Assembly (NCBI GenBank): GCA_033980235.1
Contig: CM067075.1
Location: forward strand, 30,534,385 to 30,598,384
Direction of reading: 5' to 3'
Origin: Diadema setosum
Lineage: Eukaryota > Echinodermata > Echinoidea > Diadematoida > Diadematidae
DNA: 64,000 bases
Of the stretch, positions 12,538 to 22,925 are shown in pieces; the first letter of the stretch is position 1; each line of letters starts with the position of its first letter. Below the pieces are notes generated by a model. The model saw only the letters and a list, made by a program, of their open reading frames with translations. It made no database searches and was not told the DNA's origin. The translations under genes were made by a program, and so were the position numbers.

Positions 12538-13556
12538 ACTTGTTTTTCAAAGATTTTGATCAAATTATCTCCGGGGAGGTCGAATGCTACGAGTCTTCCC
12601 CTGGCATATCTACCAGACAGGAAAAAAAAAAGGAAAGGAAGAAACCGTTAGAGGATGTTTAAGATACAACTAGAGAAATTTTGCTGTAAACTGATTAAAA
12701 TATTAGGTCGTTTGTTCTGCGGGCGGCTGGTAACGGACGGCACGATTTTTATATTTCACTTTGAGCTCCGAGAAGTGACAGATATCTGATTGTTGGACAC
12801 CTCGAGGTTATCAACTCCTATACGGTGGAGGGGGAGGGGCGGTCGGGAGAAAAGAAAGAAGAAAAAAGAAAGAAAAAGAATAATGAAGTGAGACCGTGAA
12901 GGAAACAAAGCCAGGAAACTGATTGTTATCTGCCATCGCCAATGCATCATAAAGGGAGAGTTCTGTGTTATAAATATTTAGCATAATATCCAAAGATCTA
13001 CCGTCCAAAGACATCTAGACAAAGCCTATCATGACGCATTACACCCACACTACAAGCGAAAAAGGATACCCTTTAAAATGTATAAAGAATATTCAACAAA
13101 ATATAGCACGTTATTAAAGAATTTGTCATCTACTCGAATATAGAAGCACAAGTACATACGTTGCTGAACCGGATTCGGTTTGGTATTGGTATATCTTGAC
13201 AATATTGAGTTGTGTGATCTTGTTTGCCCTAGTTCGTCCATCTTCTACGTAGGACTCGACTTCTGGTGGTTTATTTTGGGATGGGTTGTTTTCTATTAAG
13301 GTGACTTGCCATTATCGCTGGCAGACTACCATTATTTTTAGTCTGGATCCGGCGGAGGCATCATACAGTAGGTATCTACAATAATGTTACGTCATGTTAT
13401 GTACCCGTGATTTTGTATTTGTGTTTTGTTATGTTTGTTTGTTCTTTTTGTCCTTAATGATGTTTGTATTCTTTTGTAAAATTTTGAGTCGATTGTATGG
13501 GTTGTCCATAATGTACAAGCTCTGCTTTTTAGTCGAAGTAGTAGTTTTTAGTAGTC
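12538..13556. other. No gene seen
   Basis: Contains an A/G-rich patch at 12845-12885. Open frames on both strands are short and unrecognised. Confidence 0.55.
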
Positions 13557-13650
13557 ATAATAATGATAGTGACGATGATGATGATGATAACGATGATGAT
13601 AATAAAAGTTATGATAATCAACGTCTTCATCATCACGATGATAATAATTA
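13557..13650. repeat. GAT/AAT trinucleotide low-complexity tract
   Basis: GATGATGAT and GATAAT units with interruptions. The Asp/Asn-rich frame across it is a repeat artefact. Confidence 0.85.
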
Positions 13651-14356
13651 TTTAAACAATAAAAAGATGTAGACTAAAAAGTCACGATTTGAAGCAAAAT
13701 ATCTGCCCGGAGTGAGTATGGTACCTTCCGCGTTCGAAGAGAGAAAAAAAAAATTCAGGTTTTGACATTGAGAAACTCGATTAATATGTTTACCGGTCTA
13801 GAGTCACGTGACGCCAATAACTATTATACCTGCGAGAAATTAGGAAAAAATATGGTGATTCAAAGTGGGTCGTTGCAACGTTTCTGAAAATCATATTATG
13901 ATTCGTGACACACAAGGTAGGAATGGCAGAGAATAAAAAGTTGAATGGCAACACATGCACTTCCAACAAGACAAGAAAAATGTACATCCGATAAGACTAA
14001 ACGAAGAACATCTTGTAGTTATACATCTATAAAGTGGATACTGGAATTTCCACATACTAGTAATTCTTATGTGCACGGTCTTCTATACACTGGAAGAACT
14101 GACTGAAATTTCTTTTCTGCTGATGTCTTACAAGAACAACAGAATATTACAGATTGGACAAAAAAACCCCGACAGATCTGACAATTTTTACAGCATGATT
14201 CGATCGAGTGTACATTGTGATAGATAGTGTGACCCCATTTGAGTGGTAAGAACGAGTCTTTATACGGAAGAAACAGACTGGTTTTGTCATGCTTGTTTGC
14301 TGTTTTTCATGGTTTCTTTTTTTTTTTTTTTGCTCAAATCCGAAAAAGTGATCAGA
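13651..14356. other. No gene seen
   Basis: AT-rich unique sequence bounded on the right by the target duplication of the Penelope-like insertion. Confidence 0.6.
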
Positions 14357-14417
14357 CACTCCAAATCTTAATTAAATGACTGAGCTTCAACCAACCTTAA
14401 AATTGTAGAGGGCAAGC

Positions 14418-14446
14418 TTTCGTCCTCTCCTGAGGACTTTCTCAAG
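14418..14446 (-). ncRNA. Degenerate hammerhead-ribozyme-like motif in the 3' region
   Basis: Read on the minus strand, a perfect 6-bp stem GTCCTC/GAGGAC closed by an AGGA loop is followed directly by GAAA. This is the stem II plus GAAA arrangement of hammerhead ribozymes, which Penelope-like elements are known to carry. The upstream strand reads CTTGAGAAA instead of a CTGATGA core, so the motif is probably inactive or the resemblance is partial. Confidence 0.3.
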
Positions 14447-14448
14447 CC

Positions 14449-14670
14449 TTATGTAGTGTTGTCTTGCTGGCGCCGTTGCCTGTCTTTATTAATCACTGGA
14501 CCATATATTGGTGAAAGGGTATAGCCCGAGTCTCTGTTGAGAGCTGGATTGACCCTTCTGATCCAAAGTGCTTCCTTTATTTTCCTTTTTAACCAGTTGC
14601 TTTCAAAGTCAATGATACGTGCCTCATCCCATTCAATGTTTAATTTTAAGGTTGGTTGAAGCTCAGTCAT
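14449..14670 (-). pseudogene. C-terminal tail of a Penelope-like reverse transcriptase/GIY-YIG protein
   Basis: Encodes 73 residues ending in a stop. The recognisable part is IKEALWIRR (about residues 31-39) followed by NPALNRDSGY (41-50) and LSPIYGPVI (52-60). This resembles, from memory, the conserved end of animal retroelement proteins that carry a reverse transcriptase and a GIY-YIG endonuclease. All catalytic domains are absent because the copy is 5'-truncated. The apparent ATG lies in the inverted-repeat arm and is incidental. No function is expected. Confidence 0.55.
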
Positions 14671-14724
14671 TTAATTATTCATCATCCCCAGCCGATGAAA
14701 GTTTTTAGCATCACTCCAAATCTT

Positions 14725-15214
14725 GTTTTGACAAAACAGACATAAAGTTACTAGTTCTCATCGAAAGTGTTTCTGCATTCTTTGTATACATAGCAAAAAC
14801 ATTTCAGGCGTTTAGAATTAATCTGACAAAATTTTCGTTTGGGCAAGGAAATTTTTGTTTAAGGAAGCAACAATGCTTTGCCTTTATTCTATTTCTTGTG
14901 GAAATGTCCTGAGACCACAATGAGATTAAAACTACCTCGAGCATAGAAGGCGGTATCCTGGTTGGCGTAATAATTCGTTTCAAGTGACGAAAAGTGAGTT
15001 ACAAGAAAGAGTAATTCTGTAACAAACAAATCTGTCATATTCTTTTTATTACTGCGTGCAAAGTTTAAGCGACGGTTTAGCGATGCCTTGATTTGAAAAA
15101 TTGTAGGCCTACGTCTGGCCTCAAGATAGCATTGGAATTATCAGATGAGGTATATCAATGTATTTGGGCAGTGAAAGTTACATTAGTTACTGTGATCAAC
15201 ATTCAGATTCGGAC
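14725..15214. other. No gene seen
   Basis: AT-rich unique sequence. The palindromic 8-mer TAGGCCTA occurs at 15104-15111. Confidence 0.6.
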
Positions 15215-15218
15215 TTAA

Positions 15219-15681
15219 AGGAGACCTCCGGATGATTTTCAAATTTTTACATTTGAACATATATAAATTAGTTATACTGGGTACAGAGTTTCAGGATTTA
15301 TAATGATTGGGATGAAAAATAAGAATGTTTTCGAAGTTTATAACAAATTGCAATGAACAAGGATGATGACATGGCAGCCTCACCATAAGAATGCATGAGA
15401 TGTGGCTCAAGGAAGCAGCACAAAAGAAGAAGGCATGCATAGATTACACACAGGTGAGCTTGCAAGCATGCGGTATTGTAATGGAATGACACTGCTACAT
15501 TTCTGAGATAATTATGTGAGGCTCCTATGTCATCATCTTTGTTCAGTGTAATTTGTTTAAGGTTTTTGAAAGTACTGTTTCTCTGCTCAAGAACCACAAT
15601 AAATTCTACAAATCTATACATGAAGCTGTTGATTTATGTACCACATGATGTGAAATTATGAAAATCGTCCGGAATGCCCCT
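15219..15681. mobile_element. Family C fold-back MITE, copy 1 (intact)
   Basis: A 463 bp element flanked by TTAA (15215-15218, 15682-15685). The left end is AGGAGACCTCCGGATGATTT and the right end complements to AGGGGCATTCCGGACGATTT. Similarity between the arms extends far inward, for example the GATGATGACAT(G/A) motif followed by GCCTCAC near the centre of both arms, so the whole element can fold back. No coding capacity. TTAA duplication places it with piggyBac- or Kolobok-type transposition. This uninterrupted copy is the reference for reading the nest at 19480. Confidence 0.85.
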
Positions 15682-15779
15682 TTAATGGTACCAGCAAACC
15701 ACTGATGAAAATTGTCAAAATACATTGTACGTTGAGAAGAATTCCTTTACCAAGATTTTGGACAAGCATCACCCCAAAC

Positions 15780-15780
<1 letters not shown>

Positions 15781-15812
<32 letters not shown>
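15781..15812. repeat. (CA)n microsatellite
   Basis: Sixteen CA units; a smaller CA run follows at 15929-15950. Confidence 0.95.
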
Positions 15813-15815
<3 letters not shown>

Positions 15816-17174
15816 TTTTAATGGTATTTATTCATTTCTAAGCAAGTAATGTAGGGACAGTAACCTAAACTGCTACTTTCTGTACAAAGTAGCAAAATAT
15901 TCACTTAATTTGGACACAGTTGAACAACACACACACACACGTACACACACTCAAAATCAGCGTCCAAACACCTTCCTAAATAATCATTTACGACTCCTAA
16001 ATTCATACCAACACTTTGTTCGTATAGTGTGTGGGACTTTTCACATTGCTCGTTCCTCTCTAAATATACTTCGTGGGTTTAAAAACAAACAAACGAACTG
16101 AACTTCCCAAAACAGGAAACGTTTTCTTTGTTTTCCTCCTTATCACTTCTCTGTACATAGGTGGGACCGAGGACAGGAAGAAGTCAGAGTAATTCTTACA
16201 ATATTTCGTATCAGGGCTTGACGTCAGTAGTATACTTGCTTAAAGTGTACCCTACATCGAGATGAACCCACCATGATTCAGGCGCAGATAAGTTGATACT
16301 TCATTTGGTTTGGTTTGTTTGAGGTATTTTGTCACTGTAGTTGCCTTGAGGATTGAGGCAAGTTATGCTCGAAGGCTTTACATAGTCTGCACCTTATGAA
16401 AGATTTTCATCACGAATGATATATAGGAGGCATTATTTTGTTAGCTTTGCCCTTATGTTTGTGTTCTAAGACTGCTTTCGCATCTTCCCTTATGATACTC
16501 AAATGAAATTGAAGTTTTTTTGTACAGACAATCACTTCAAATTCAATAAGGGAACTTTACTTTACGAAGTAGATTGGTTATGCTGTTTGAGTTAGAAAAG
16601 AACAATCGATGAATTTCTTCTCCGCTCTACAGAGTGTGGGCGTGGGCACTGTGTCAGAATGCTTTGCTGGATGAAATAATTGATTTCGTCAACTTTCCAC
16701 CTTTATAACAAGGTAATGACAATTACGGTTGCATGCTGTCGACAGAAACGTAAACATTTTGGAAAATCTCGATATTTGTTTTTCCAAGAAAGGGGGAGAC
16801 TGGAGGAGGTGGTGGCAGATAAGAGAAAACAGAAAAGAAAAGGAAAAGATAAAAGACGAAGAAAGACAGGTGCCATGTTACACACACACACACACAAATT
16901 TACACACACACTTTTTTCGGCTTTCCCTTGATACTTATTCATTTCATTGAAACCATTCATGAATTAACCCATTCTGGGTGTAACATGAACAAAAACAATA
17001 CAAATACAATAATAATCTCAAATAATCTCACTCTTCAACATGGATGATAACTCAGTTATAATCAATCCCACTAGTAATTTCTTCACGAAAAAATATCAAC
17101 ATATGCCAACACATATCCCTCAAATATGTTGGATCATATAAATCGTATTCCACTCCTAAGATCATATACATAAA

Positions 17175-17178
<4 letters not shown>
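15813..17178. other. No gene seen
   Basis: Includes small CA runs at 15929-15950 and 16878-16912 and A/G-rich sequence at 16815-16870. Open frames are short and overlap these repeats. Confidence 0.55.

Positions 17179-17236
<58 letters not shown>
17179..17236. repeat. (TA)n microsatellite
   Basis: Uninterrupted run of about 29 TA units. Confidence 0.95.
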
Positions 17237-17239
<3 letters not shown>

Positions 17240-17362
17240 ACAAATCCAGAATGAAATAATTCATAAAACCCAACCAGTCCTCCCCTTCCCAACCAAAACA
17301 AATCTACATCTATCGTAGATATTTAATCTTACCAAATACTATCCTGAAGTATTTAATCTTAC

Positions 17363-17364
<2 letters not shown>

Positions 17365-17404
<40 letters not shown>
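17365..17404. repeat. (CA)n microsatellite
   Basis: Twenty CA units. Confidence 0.95.
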
Positions 17405-17406
<2 letters not shown>

Positions 17407-19475
17407 AACATAATCCTAGTGCGGATAAGAGGCCTAGAATGGACAATCTGAAGAGTCTGGAAAAACGAAGAACCAGTGGCAATAGAGAAGGTCAGTGGTG
17501 ACAAAGAGAAAAAGAGAAATAAAGAGATAGAGAAAGAGAGATGGAAGGGTATAATGATCGGTTTCTTTGGCACACCTGCAGGACGAGAGTGACTATCACA
17601 GAAAACAAGCAGGTGTAGTAGAAGATCAACCGATCAGCAGCAATGATTTTTTTTTTTTTTTTACAAATCAGATTACATCTAAGTTTATGGGATACGATGC
17701 TCTTCGTAAGCCAGATAGATATCATCCTACCCTAATTTGAGAAGAATACAGAAACCTAGTAGCATTAATTTCGATTAAATGAACACACTAAACGAGTGCA
17801 TATGTATTTTATATTCTTTTTGTGTAATATATATGCATACATATATATTCATATAAATATACTTAATGTATTACTACTTACCATATTGATATATACACCT
17901 ATCTATATCTGTCCAGCTTTATGTATTGCATATATATACATACAAGGATCTTATACAGATAAATAGAGAGGTAAGCAGTAAGGCAGCTGGTAGATTGAAG
18001 TAAAGAGATAGAGAAGAAGAAATGCATGTTTATTGACCTATTCCGTCCTGTGGTACACGATAAGTTTGATTGTTTTGTTTGTAAATTAATTATTGTAGGT
18101 ACGCACTACCCCTCTCATTCTTGTGCAGGTAGTCAGATCATCTTGCAAGAAGTTGAAATGGCTGAACATTTCTTATAGTTGCGCAAATATACCTTTAGGG
18201 ATATGATAGCTATATAAGAACAATGTAAAAACTATTTACACGATAAGTGTTATGATCATTATCAGTAGTTGCAGAAGTAATACTAAGACATATATTCTAC
18301 ATCATCATCATCATCATATACATGCACATAACTTTTTTCTTTTCTGGCATCCATGGCATGTCCATGAATAAAACCTTAAGTCTGAGAGTTACACCCTTGT
18401 TGTTGTTTCGTTTGTTTGTTTGTTTGTTTGTCATTTTCCCCACTGCGAACACCAGTTTATGACAGACACGATAAATGCTACTTGTCGTTTAAGATAATTA
18501 TTGTAGATACTGTGAATTAGTGACCACCTTGTACTTTTATCTATATGATCAACATCCACAGATATGACATTCGGTATATTGATATATAACCATAGAATTG
18601 AACCAGAAGAGGTAGAAGTATCACATTAGATTTTACCGATCACAGCTATTGATTGTGTCAAAAAAAAAAATCACAGTTGTAATAATCTTGACTCACGGTG
18701 TATACTTTTATTTTATCCCTGCACAAGCTCGGTAAAGTGACATTAGACATTGACAGGTATCATGAAATTTTCTTGATGGAAGTTGCAGAATGCGTTTTAT
18801 TTCCTGGACTTGCCGATCATAACTATCTCCTCGTGTCCTTTGAAGATGCAGAAGATTTGATTTTTTTTTTCGACGGTACCCTTTTCGACAGCCCATGTAG
18901 CTAGAAATCAAATAATTTAGACGGCTGTACTTTGAAGTTTGTCAGAGATTTAGCTAGTTGAAGGCAGAGAGAAGAAGAATATCAGATTTTTATCGCGAAG
19001 GAATCCTTGTAATTAGAAGCGAGATTCCAAAAGGAAGAAATGTTTACGACAATAAAAACAAAAAATCGAAGCAAATGAAACAAATTCTGTTAACGTTGCT
19101 CGCTTTGAAGGTTCCTGGCTACGGACTGCTGCTAATGAGACTCGACATAAATTTCATCTCAGAGAACGTCTTTCCACTTAGATCATATCGATCTGCCGAC
19201 TCAGATCTCAATTTTGTTTCAGCTGTCAATATTTATACTTGATAACGTCAGTCAATCTATTTGCAATGAGGAAACGACCTTGGCTTTGTTTACAATAAGC
19301 CTTGCTGATTCTTGTAAAGATGTTTCATTCATTCACTTCAAAGTGTAAGTAAATATAACCAGATGCTAGTTGCTTCATTGTTATTCATCTAATAATCTTT
19401 CATCATCTTTTCGTGTTATTTTCATCTTTATTTCTTTCTTTCTCTGTACTAGTGTTCTTCCTTCGTATCCATCAT
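17405..19475. other. No gene seen
   Basis: Contains an A/G-rich patch at 17503-17545, a T run at 17645-17662, an ATC run at 18300-18317 and a TTTG run at 18405-18431. No recognisable coding sequence. Confidence 0.55.
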
Positions 19476-19861
19476 TTAAAGGAGAACTGATTTTCAGACG
19501 TTTACATTCAAACAACTATAAATTGGTTATACTGGGTAAAGAGTCGCAGAATTTGTAGTGATAGGAATGAGGAATAAGAAAGTTTCGAAATTTATGGCAA
19601 AACATAATGATAGTTCAAAATGTATAGCAAAGAACAATGAAGAAGGATAATGACATGGCAACTTCACCTGCCCCAGTCACATAGACATCCCGGATCACCC
19701 CGGACCACCCCAGATCTGATCCGGGGTGATCCTCGGAAAGATCCGTGTTGACGCCTTGGACATCCGTGTATGTCCGTGTAGATCCGGGGACATCCGGGAG
19801 CCCAACACGGCAACTTTTGGTGGTCAAAAACATCCGGCGTCATCCGGGTATTGCCGTGTTA

Positions 19862-20145
19862 TGCCCCAGTCACATAGACATCCCGGATCACCCCGGACCA
19901 CCCCAGATCTGATCCGGGGAGAGATCCGTGTTGACGCCGGGAGGCCAACACGGCAACTTTTGGAGGTCAAAAACATCCGGCGTCATCCGGGGACTGCCGT
20001 GTTGGCAGAGCAATCCGGGATGGTCCGTGTGGCTGCCGTGTTGATACCGTGTGTATACAGTCATACCAAAATCCCGGATCTCCCCGGACGTCCCCGGATC
20101 ACCGTGTAGATCCTTGAGCATCCGTGTTTATATGTGACTGGGGCA
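19862..20145 (+). mobile_element. MITE D, inner copy A
   Basis: A complete 284 bp copy running from TGCCCCAGTCACATAGAC to TATGTGACTGGGGCA, flanked by perfect TTA duplications (19859-19861 and 20146-20148). It interrupts the outer D within GCCGTGTTAGCAGAGC, whose uninterrupted form is seen as GCCGTGTTGGCAGAGC inside copy A itself. Same orientation as the outer copy, and shorter than it through internal deletions. Confidence 0.9.
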
Positions 20146-20251
20146 TTAGCAGAGCAATCCGAGATGGTCCGTGTGGCTGCCGTGTAGCTGCCGTGTTGAT
20201 CCGTGTAGATGCCGCGTTTGTCCGCGTAGACGCCGCGCTCTTCCGGCCTTA

Positions 20252-20627
20252 TGCCCCAGTCACATATAAACACGGATGCTCAAGGATCTAGACGGTGATC
20301 CGGGGACGTCCGGGGATATCCGGGGAGATCCGGGATTTTGGTATAACTGTACACACGGTATCAACACGGCAGCTACACGGATAAGGCCGGAAGAGCGCGG
20401 CGTCTACACGGACAAACAAGGCATCTACACGGATCAACACGGCAGCTACACGGCAGCCACACGGACCACCCCGGATTGCTCTGCCAACACGGCAATCCCC
20501 GGATGACGCCGGATGTTTTTGACCTCCAAAAGTTGCCGTGTTGGCCTCCCGGCGTCAACACGGATCTCTCCCAGGATCAGATCCGGGGTGGTCCGGGGTG
20601 ATCCGGGATGTCTATGTGACTGGGGCA
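20252..20627 (-). mobile_element. MITE D, inner copy B (reverse orientation)
   Basis: A complete 376 bp copy in the opposite orientation to the outer copy and copy A, flanked by perfect TTA duplications (20249-20251 and 20628-20630). The outer element resumes on each side as CTTCCGGCCTTA and TCCGTGTAGCTG; the joined empty site occurs, in reverse complement, inside copy B (ACACGGATAAGGCCGGAAG). Copy B retains the CTACACGG-rich stretch that copy A lacks. Confidence 0.9.
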
Positions 20628-21066
20628 TTATCCGTGTAGCTGCGGTGTTGATACCGTGTGTACAGTCATATCAACGCTCGTCGACACTCCATCGAGGTCG
20701 AAACTATCCCGGATCTCCCCGGATCTCCACGGATCATCGTGTATATCCATGAGGATTCCTGTTTATATGTGACTGGGGCCCAAGAATGCATGAGTGGTGG
20801 CTCAAGGAAGCAAAACAAAAAAAGAAAGCAGGCATGAATTCTACAAAAGGTGAGCTTTTTTTTTTAGCTGGCGGTATTGTAATGGAATTACAATGCTACA
20901 TTTCTGAAATATTATGTGAACCTCTAAGTTCGCATCCTTGTTCAGTGTAATTTGTTTTGTGTTTTTACGGAGTATTGGTTTATCTTCTCAAGGACCACAA
21001 TAAAGTCCACAAATCTGTACTTGGAGCTTTCGATTTATGTACTATATATAATAGGCAACATGATGT

Positions 21067-21285
21067 TAATAGTTCCTTGACGTTTGCTCCTGCGACAATT
21101 GCTCCCATGAAATATCTACACGCTAAGCCAAACACAAATTCTACCCTTAAACATAACCCTAATCCTAATCCTAATCCATACATCAAACTAAACCTAAAAC
21201 CCTATCACAATCCTAACCCTAACTCTAAATCCTCGGAGAAAATGAGACCGGAGCAAAAGTCGCTGGAGCAAAATGTCACGCCGCC
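21067..21285. mobile_element. Small MITE E inserted in family C
   Basis: A 219 bp insertion flanked by GATGT at 21062-21066 and 21286-21290. The intact C copy has the single-copy site ACATGATGTGAA. Near the ends are inverted repeats: left TGACGTTTGCTCCTGCGACA (from 21078) and right complementing to TGACATTTTGCTCCAGCGAC (to 21278). The interior has degenerate CCTAAT/CCCTAA units at 21148-21232 that look like telomeric repeat. Confidence 0.75.
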
Positions 21286-21322
21286 GATGTGAATATGAAA
21301 ATCGTCTAGACTTCCCCTTTAA

Positions 21323-22888
21323 CTCGTCTTGTTCCTCTCACCCCTCATCTTCTTCTTATTATTATTATTCTTCCTCCTCCTCCTTATACTTCTCTTCATC
21401 CTCCGTATCATCTCTGTCCTATTTCAACTGTTTTTCTTTCTCCTTCACTCCCTTATCTTGCGTGTTTGGCGTCGAACAGTCGAGAAGAACGTAATTGTGG
21501 AAAGAAATCTATTGAAAGCTAGACTTGTGAAGCATTCCAGTACACGTGTGTGCATTTACATTATGAGGCACGAGTATAGTTTTGAATGGCGTTCAAGGTT
21601 ATGAAACATTAATGAGATTTTCATTACTGCGGTAACTATTATTTGATCTGTAGATGTGTGTCACAAATGTAATTTGTGAAATTTGATAAATGAAATGAAA
21701 TAAAATGCTACTTTAATTTTGCTGTGACATGTAAGGTTAAATTTGTTAAATTAAAGTGCCAAATGTGTGATGCTTTTCCGATCGCGGTACAATGCACATA
21801 GGCCTACGTCATTCAGTCTGCGATTCGTCATGAAACTTTATATGAGGTATTAACCTAATTAAAAAAAAAATATGTACGGGCCACTTGATTCAGTGGAGGT
21901 AGGTCAAGATCACGTGTGAAAATCTTACAAATTCACGTTTCTTTAAGGAGCAAGAATTTAAAGTCAATTAAGGTAGGTTTTAGCATGAACTACGACAAAC
22001 CATTTTTCCGAGGCTAGATATGATGGGAGGTCAAAGGTCAGAGGGATTAAATGCACTGTTTAACAATGATTCCACTTGGGGAAAAAGAAAGAAAGATATG
22101 ACCAGCATGGTCCGACATTAACTGATAATAATTTGATAATAGATGGCAATAATTATAGATGTAAATCCGTGAAAAATTAAAATGGAATATTAACGGTTGA
22201 TGATCCAAGAAAGTGAAAATCTATGGGTCGTCGGATATGCCATAATCAATATCCATAATTTCTTAATAATGACAACGCAATTATTGGGGCTTTCGTATTG
22301 TAAACCGGAATTTTTCTTTTCTCTGTGTGTTTGAAAAGCATCATGCAGCTCAGACAGCAAAGTCTGCTTTTGCTCATGTCAATTCCTAAAATTTAGTCAC
22401 CACCATGTTTAATAGTATATCTTGAATAATCTTAGATTATGCCGGAGCAGACGATACGACTCGTCGGCAAACTTTAATGGAGCCTATAATGACATCGTGA
22501 GATTCGGCAAGCAGAGTTTCTTGGACGAGGTTGCGTGATTAATTTCCATATGGTATATTAGCTCAAAGGTCAAGTTGAATCAAGTGATAAACCATGCGTT
22601 TACGATATTATGAGTTCATGCTCAGGCACATTAGCATTGATTGAGTACGAAAATGGAAGCGAACGGTAGAAGCCTAGACACTCGGGACTATCTTAACCTG
22701 TGCATGATGAAATCTCCCCCCCCCCCTTTTTTTTTAATCATAAGGGAGCATCCATCTATTCTTTTCCAAAGATTACTAAAGAGATCTTATTTTAGGTTCA
22801 TCTTTGTGCAAAAAACAACAAACAAAAGAGCAATTATATAAAAGTATATTAGTAGATTCGTTGGATAATCAAGACAATAATTTTGCGA
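21323..22888. other. No gene seen; C/T-rich patch 21330-21420
   Basis: The left end has TTC, TTA and TCC runs giving Ser/Phe-rich frames. TAGGCCTA occurs at 21799-21806. No recognisable coding sequence. Confidence 0.55.
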
Positions 22889-22925
22889 GGGTATTCATAT
22901 TCATATTCATATTCATATTCTTATT
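22889..22925. repeat. (TTCATA)n hexamer microsatellite
   Basis: Five to six units of TTCATA. Confidence 0.85.

Larger units (their letters stand above)
14370..14711 (-). mobile_element. Truncated Penelope-like retroelement with inverted 3' copy
   Basis: The insertion is flanked by a perfect 13-bp direct repeat, CACTCCAAATCTT, at 14357-14369 and 14712-14724, read as the target-site duplication. On the minus strand it carries the last ~73 codons of a retroelement protein and a 3' untranslated part. A perfect 36-bp inverted repeat (14369-14404 against 14642-14677, containing GAGCTTCAACCAACC) shows that a second piece of the same 3' end is joined in opposite orientation on the right and runs about 34 bp further. 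Severe 5' truncation and inverted fragments are known for Penelope-like elements. The family call rests on the protein tail. Confidence 0.65.
19669..20779 (+). mobile_element. GC-rich MITE D, outer copy (interrupted twice)
   Basis: Begins TGCCCCAGTCACATA and ends with the complement TATGTGACTGGGGC. Inserted in family C at a point where the intact copy reads CACCATAAGAATG, so the likely target was TAA. The flanking duplications have decayed: the left TAA is lost and the right reads CAA. Inner copies A and B split it at 19862 and 20252; removing them leaves about 445 bp. The interior is made of recurring words such as ATCCGTGTAGAT, GCCGTGTT and ATCCGGGG, far richer in GC than the surroundings. 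No coding function; frames across it on both strands are products of the repeats. Confidence 0.85.
19480..21318. mobile_element. Family C fold-back MITE, copy 2, split by nested insertions
   Basis: Flanking TTAA lies at 19476-19479 and 21319-21322. The left part (19480-19668), middle (20780-21066) and right end (21286-21318) align in order with the intact copy at 15219: shared landmarks are AGGA at the left terminus, GATAATGACATGGCAACTTC before the first break, AGAATGCATGAG after it, and GAAAATCGTC before the right TTAA. Removing the inserted D block and element E leaves about 500 bp, close to the 463 bp of copy 1. The host element must therefore predate everything inside it. Confidence 0.85.

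Noticed and set aside
19615..20752. Cluster of frames on both strands with repeated words
   Set aside because: They are translations of the nested D copies; matching frames on opposite strands come from the inverted copies.
21148..21232. Interstitial telomere marking a chromosome fusion
   Set aside because: The CCTAA-type units are degenerate and lie inside MITE E.
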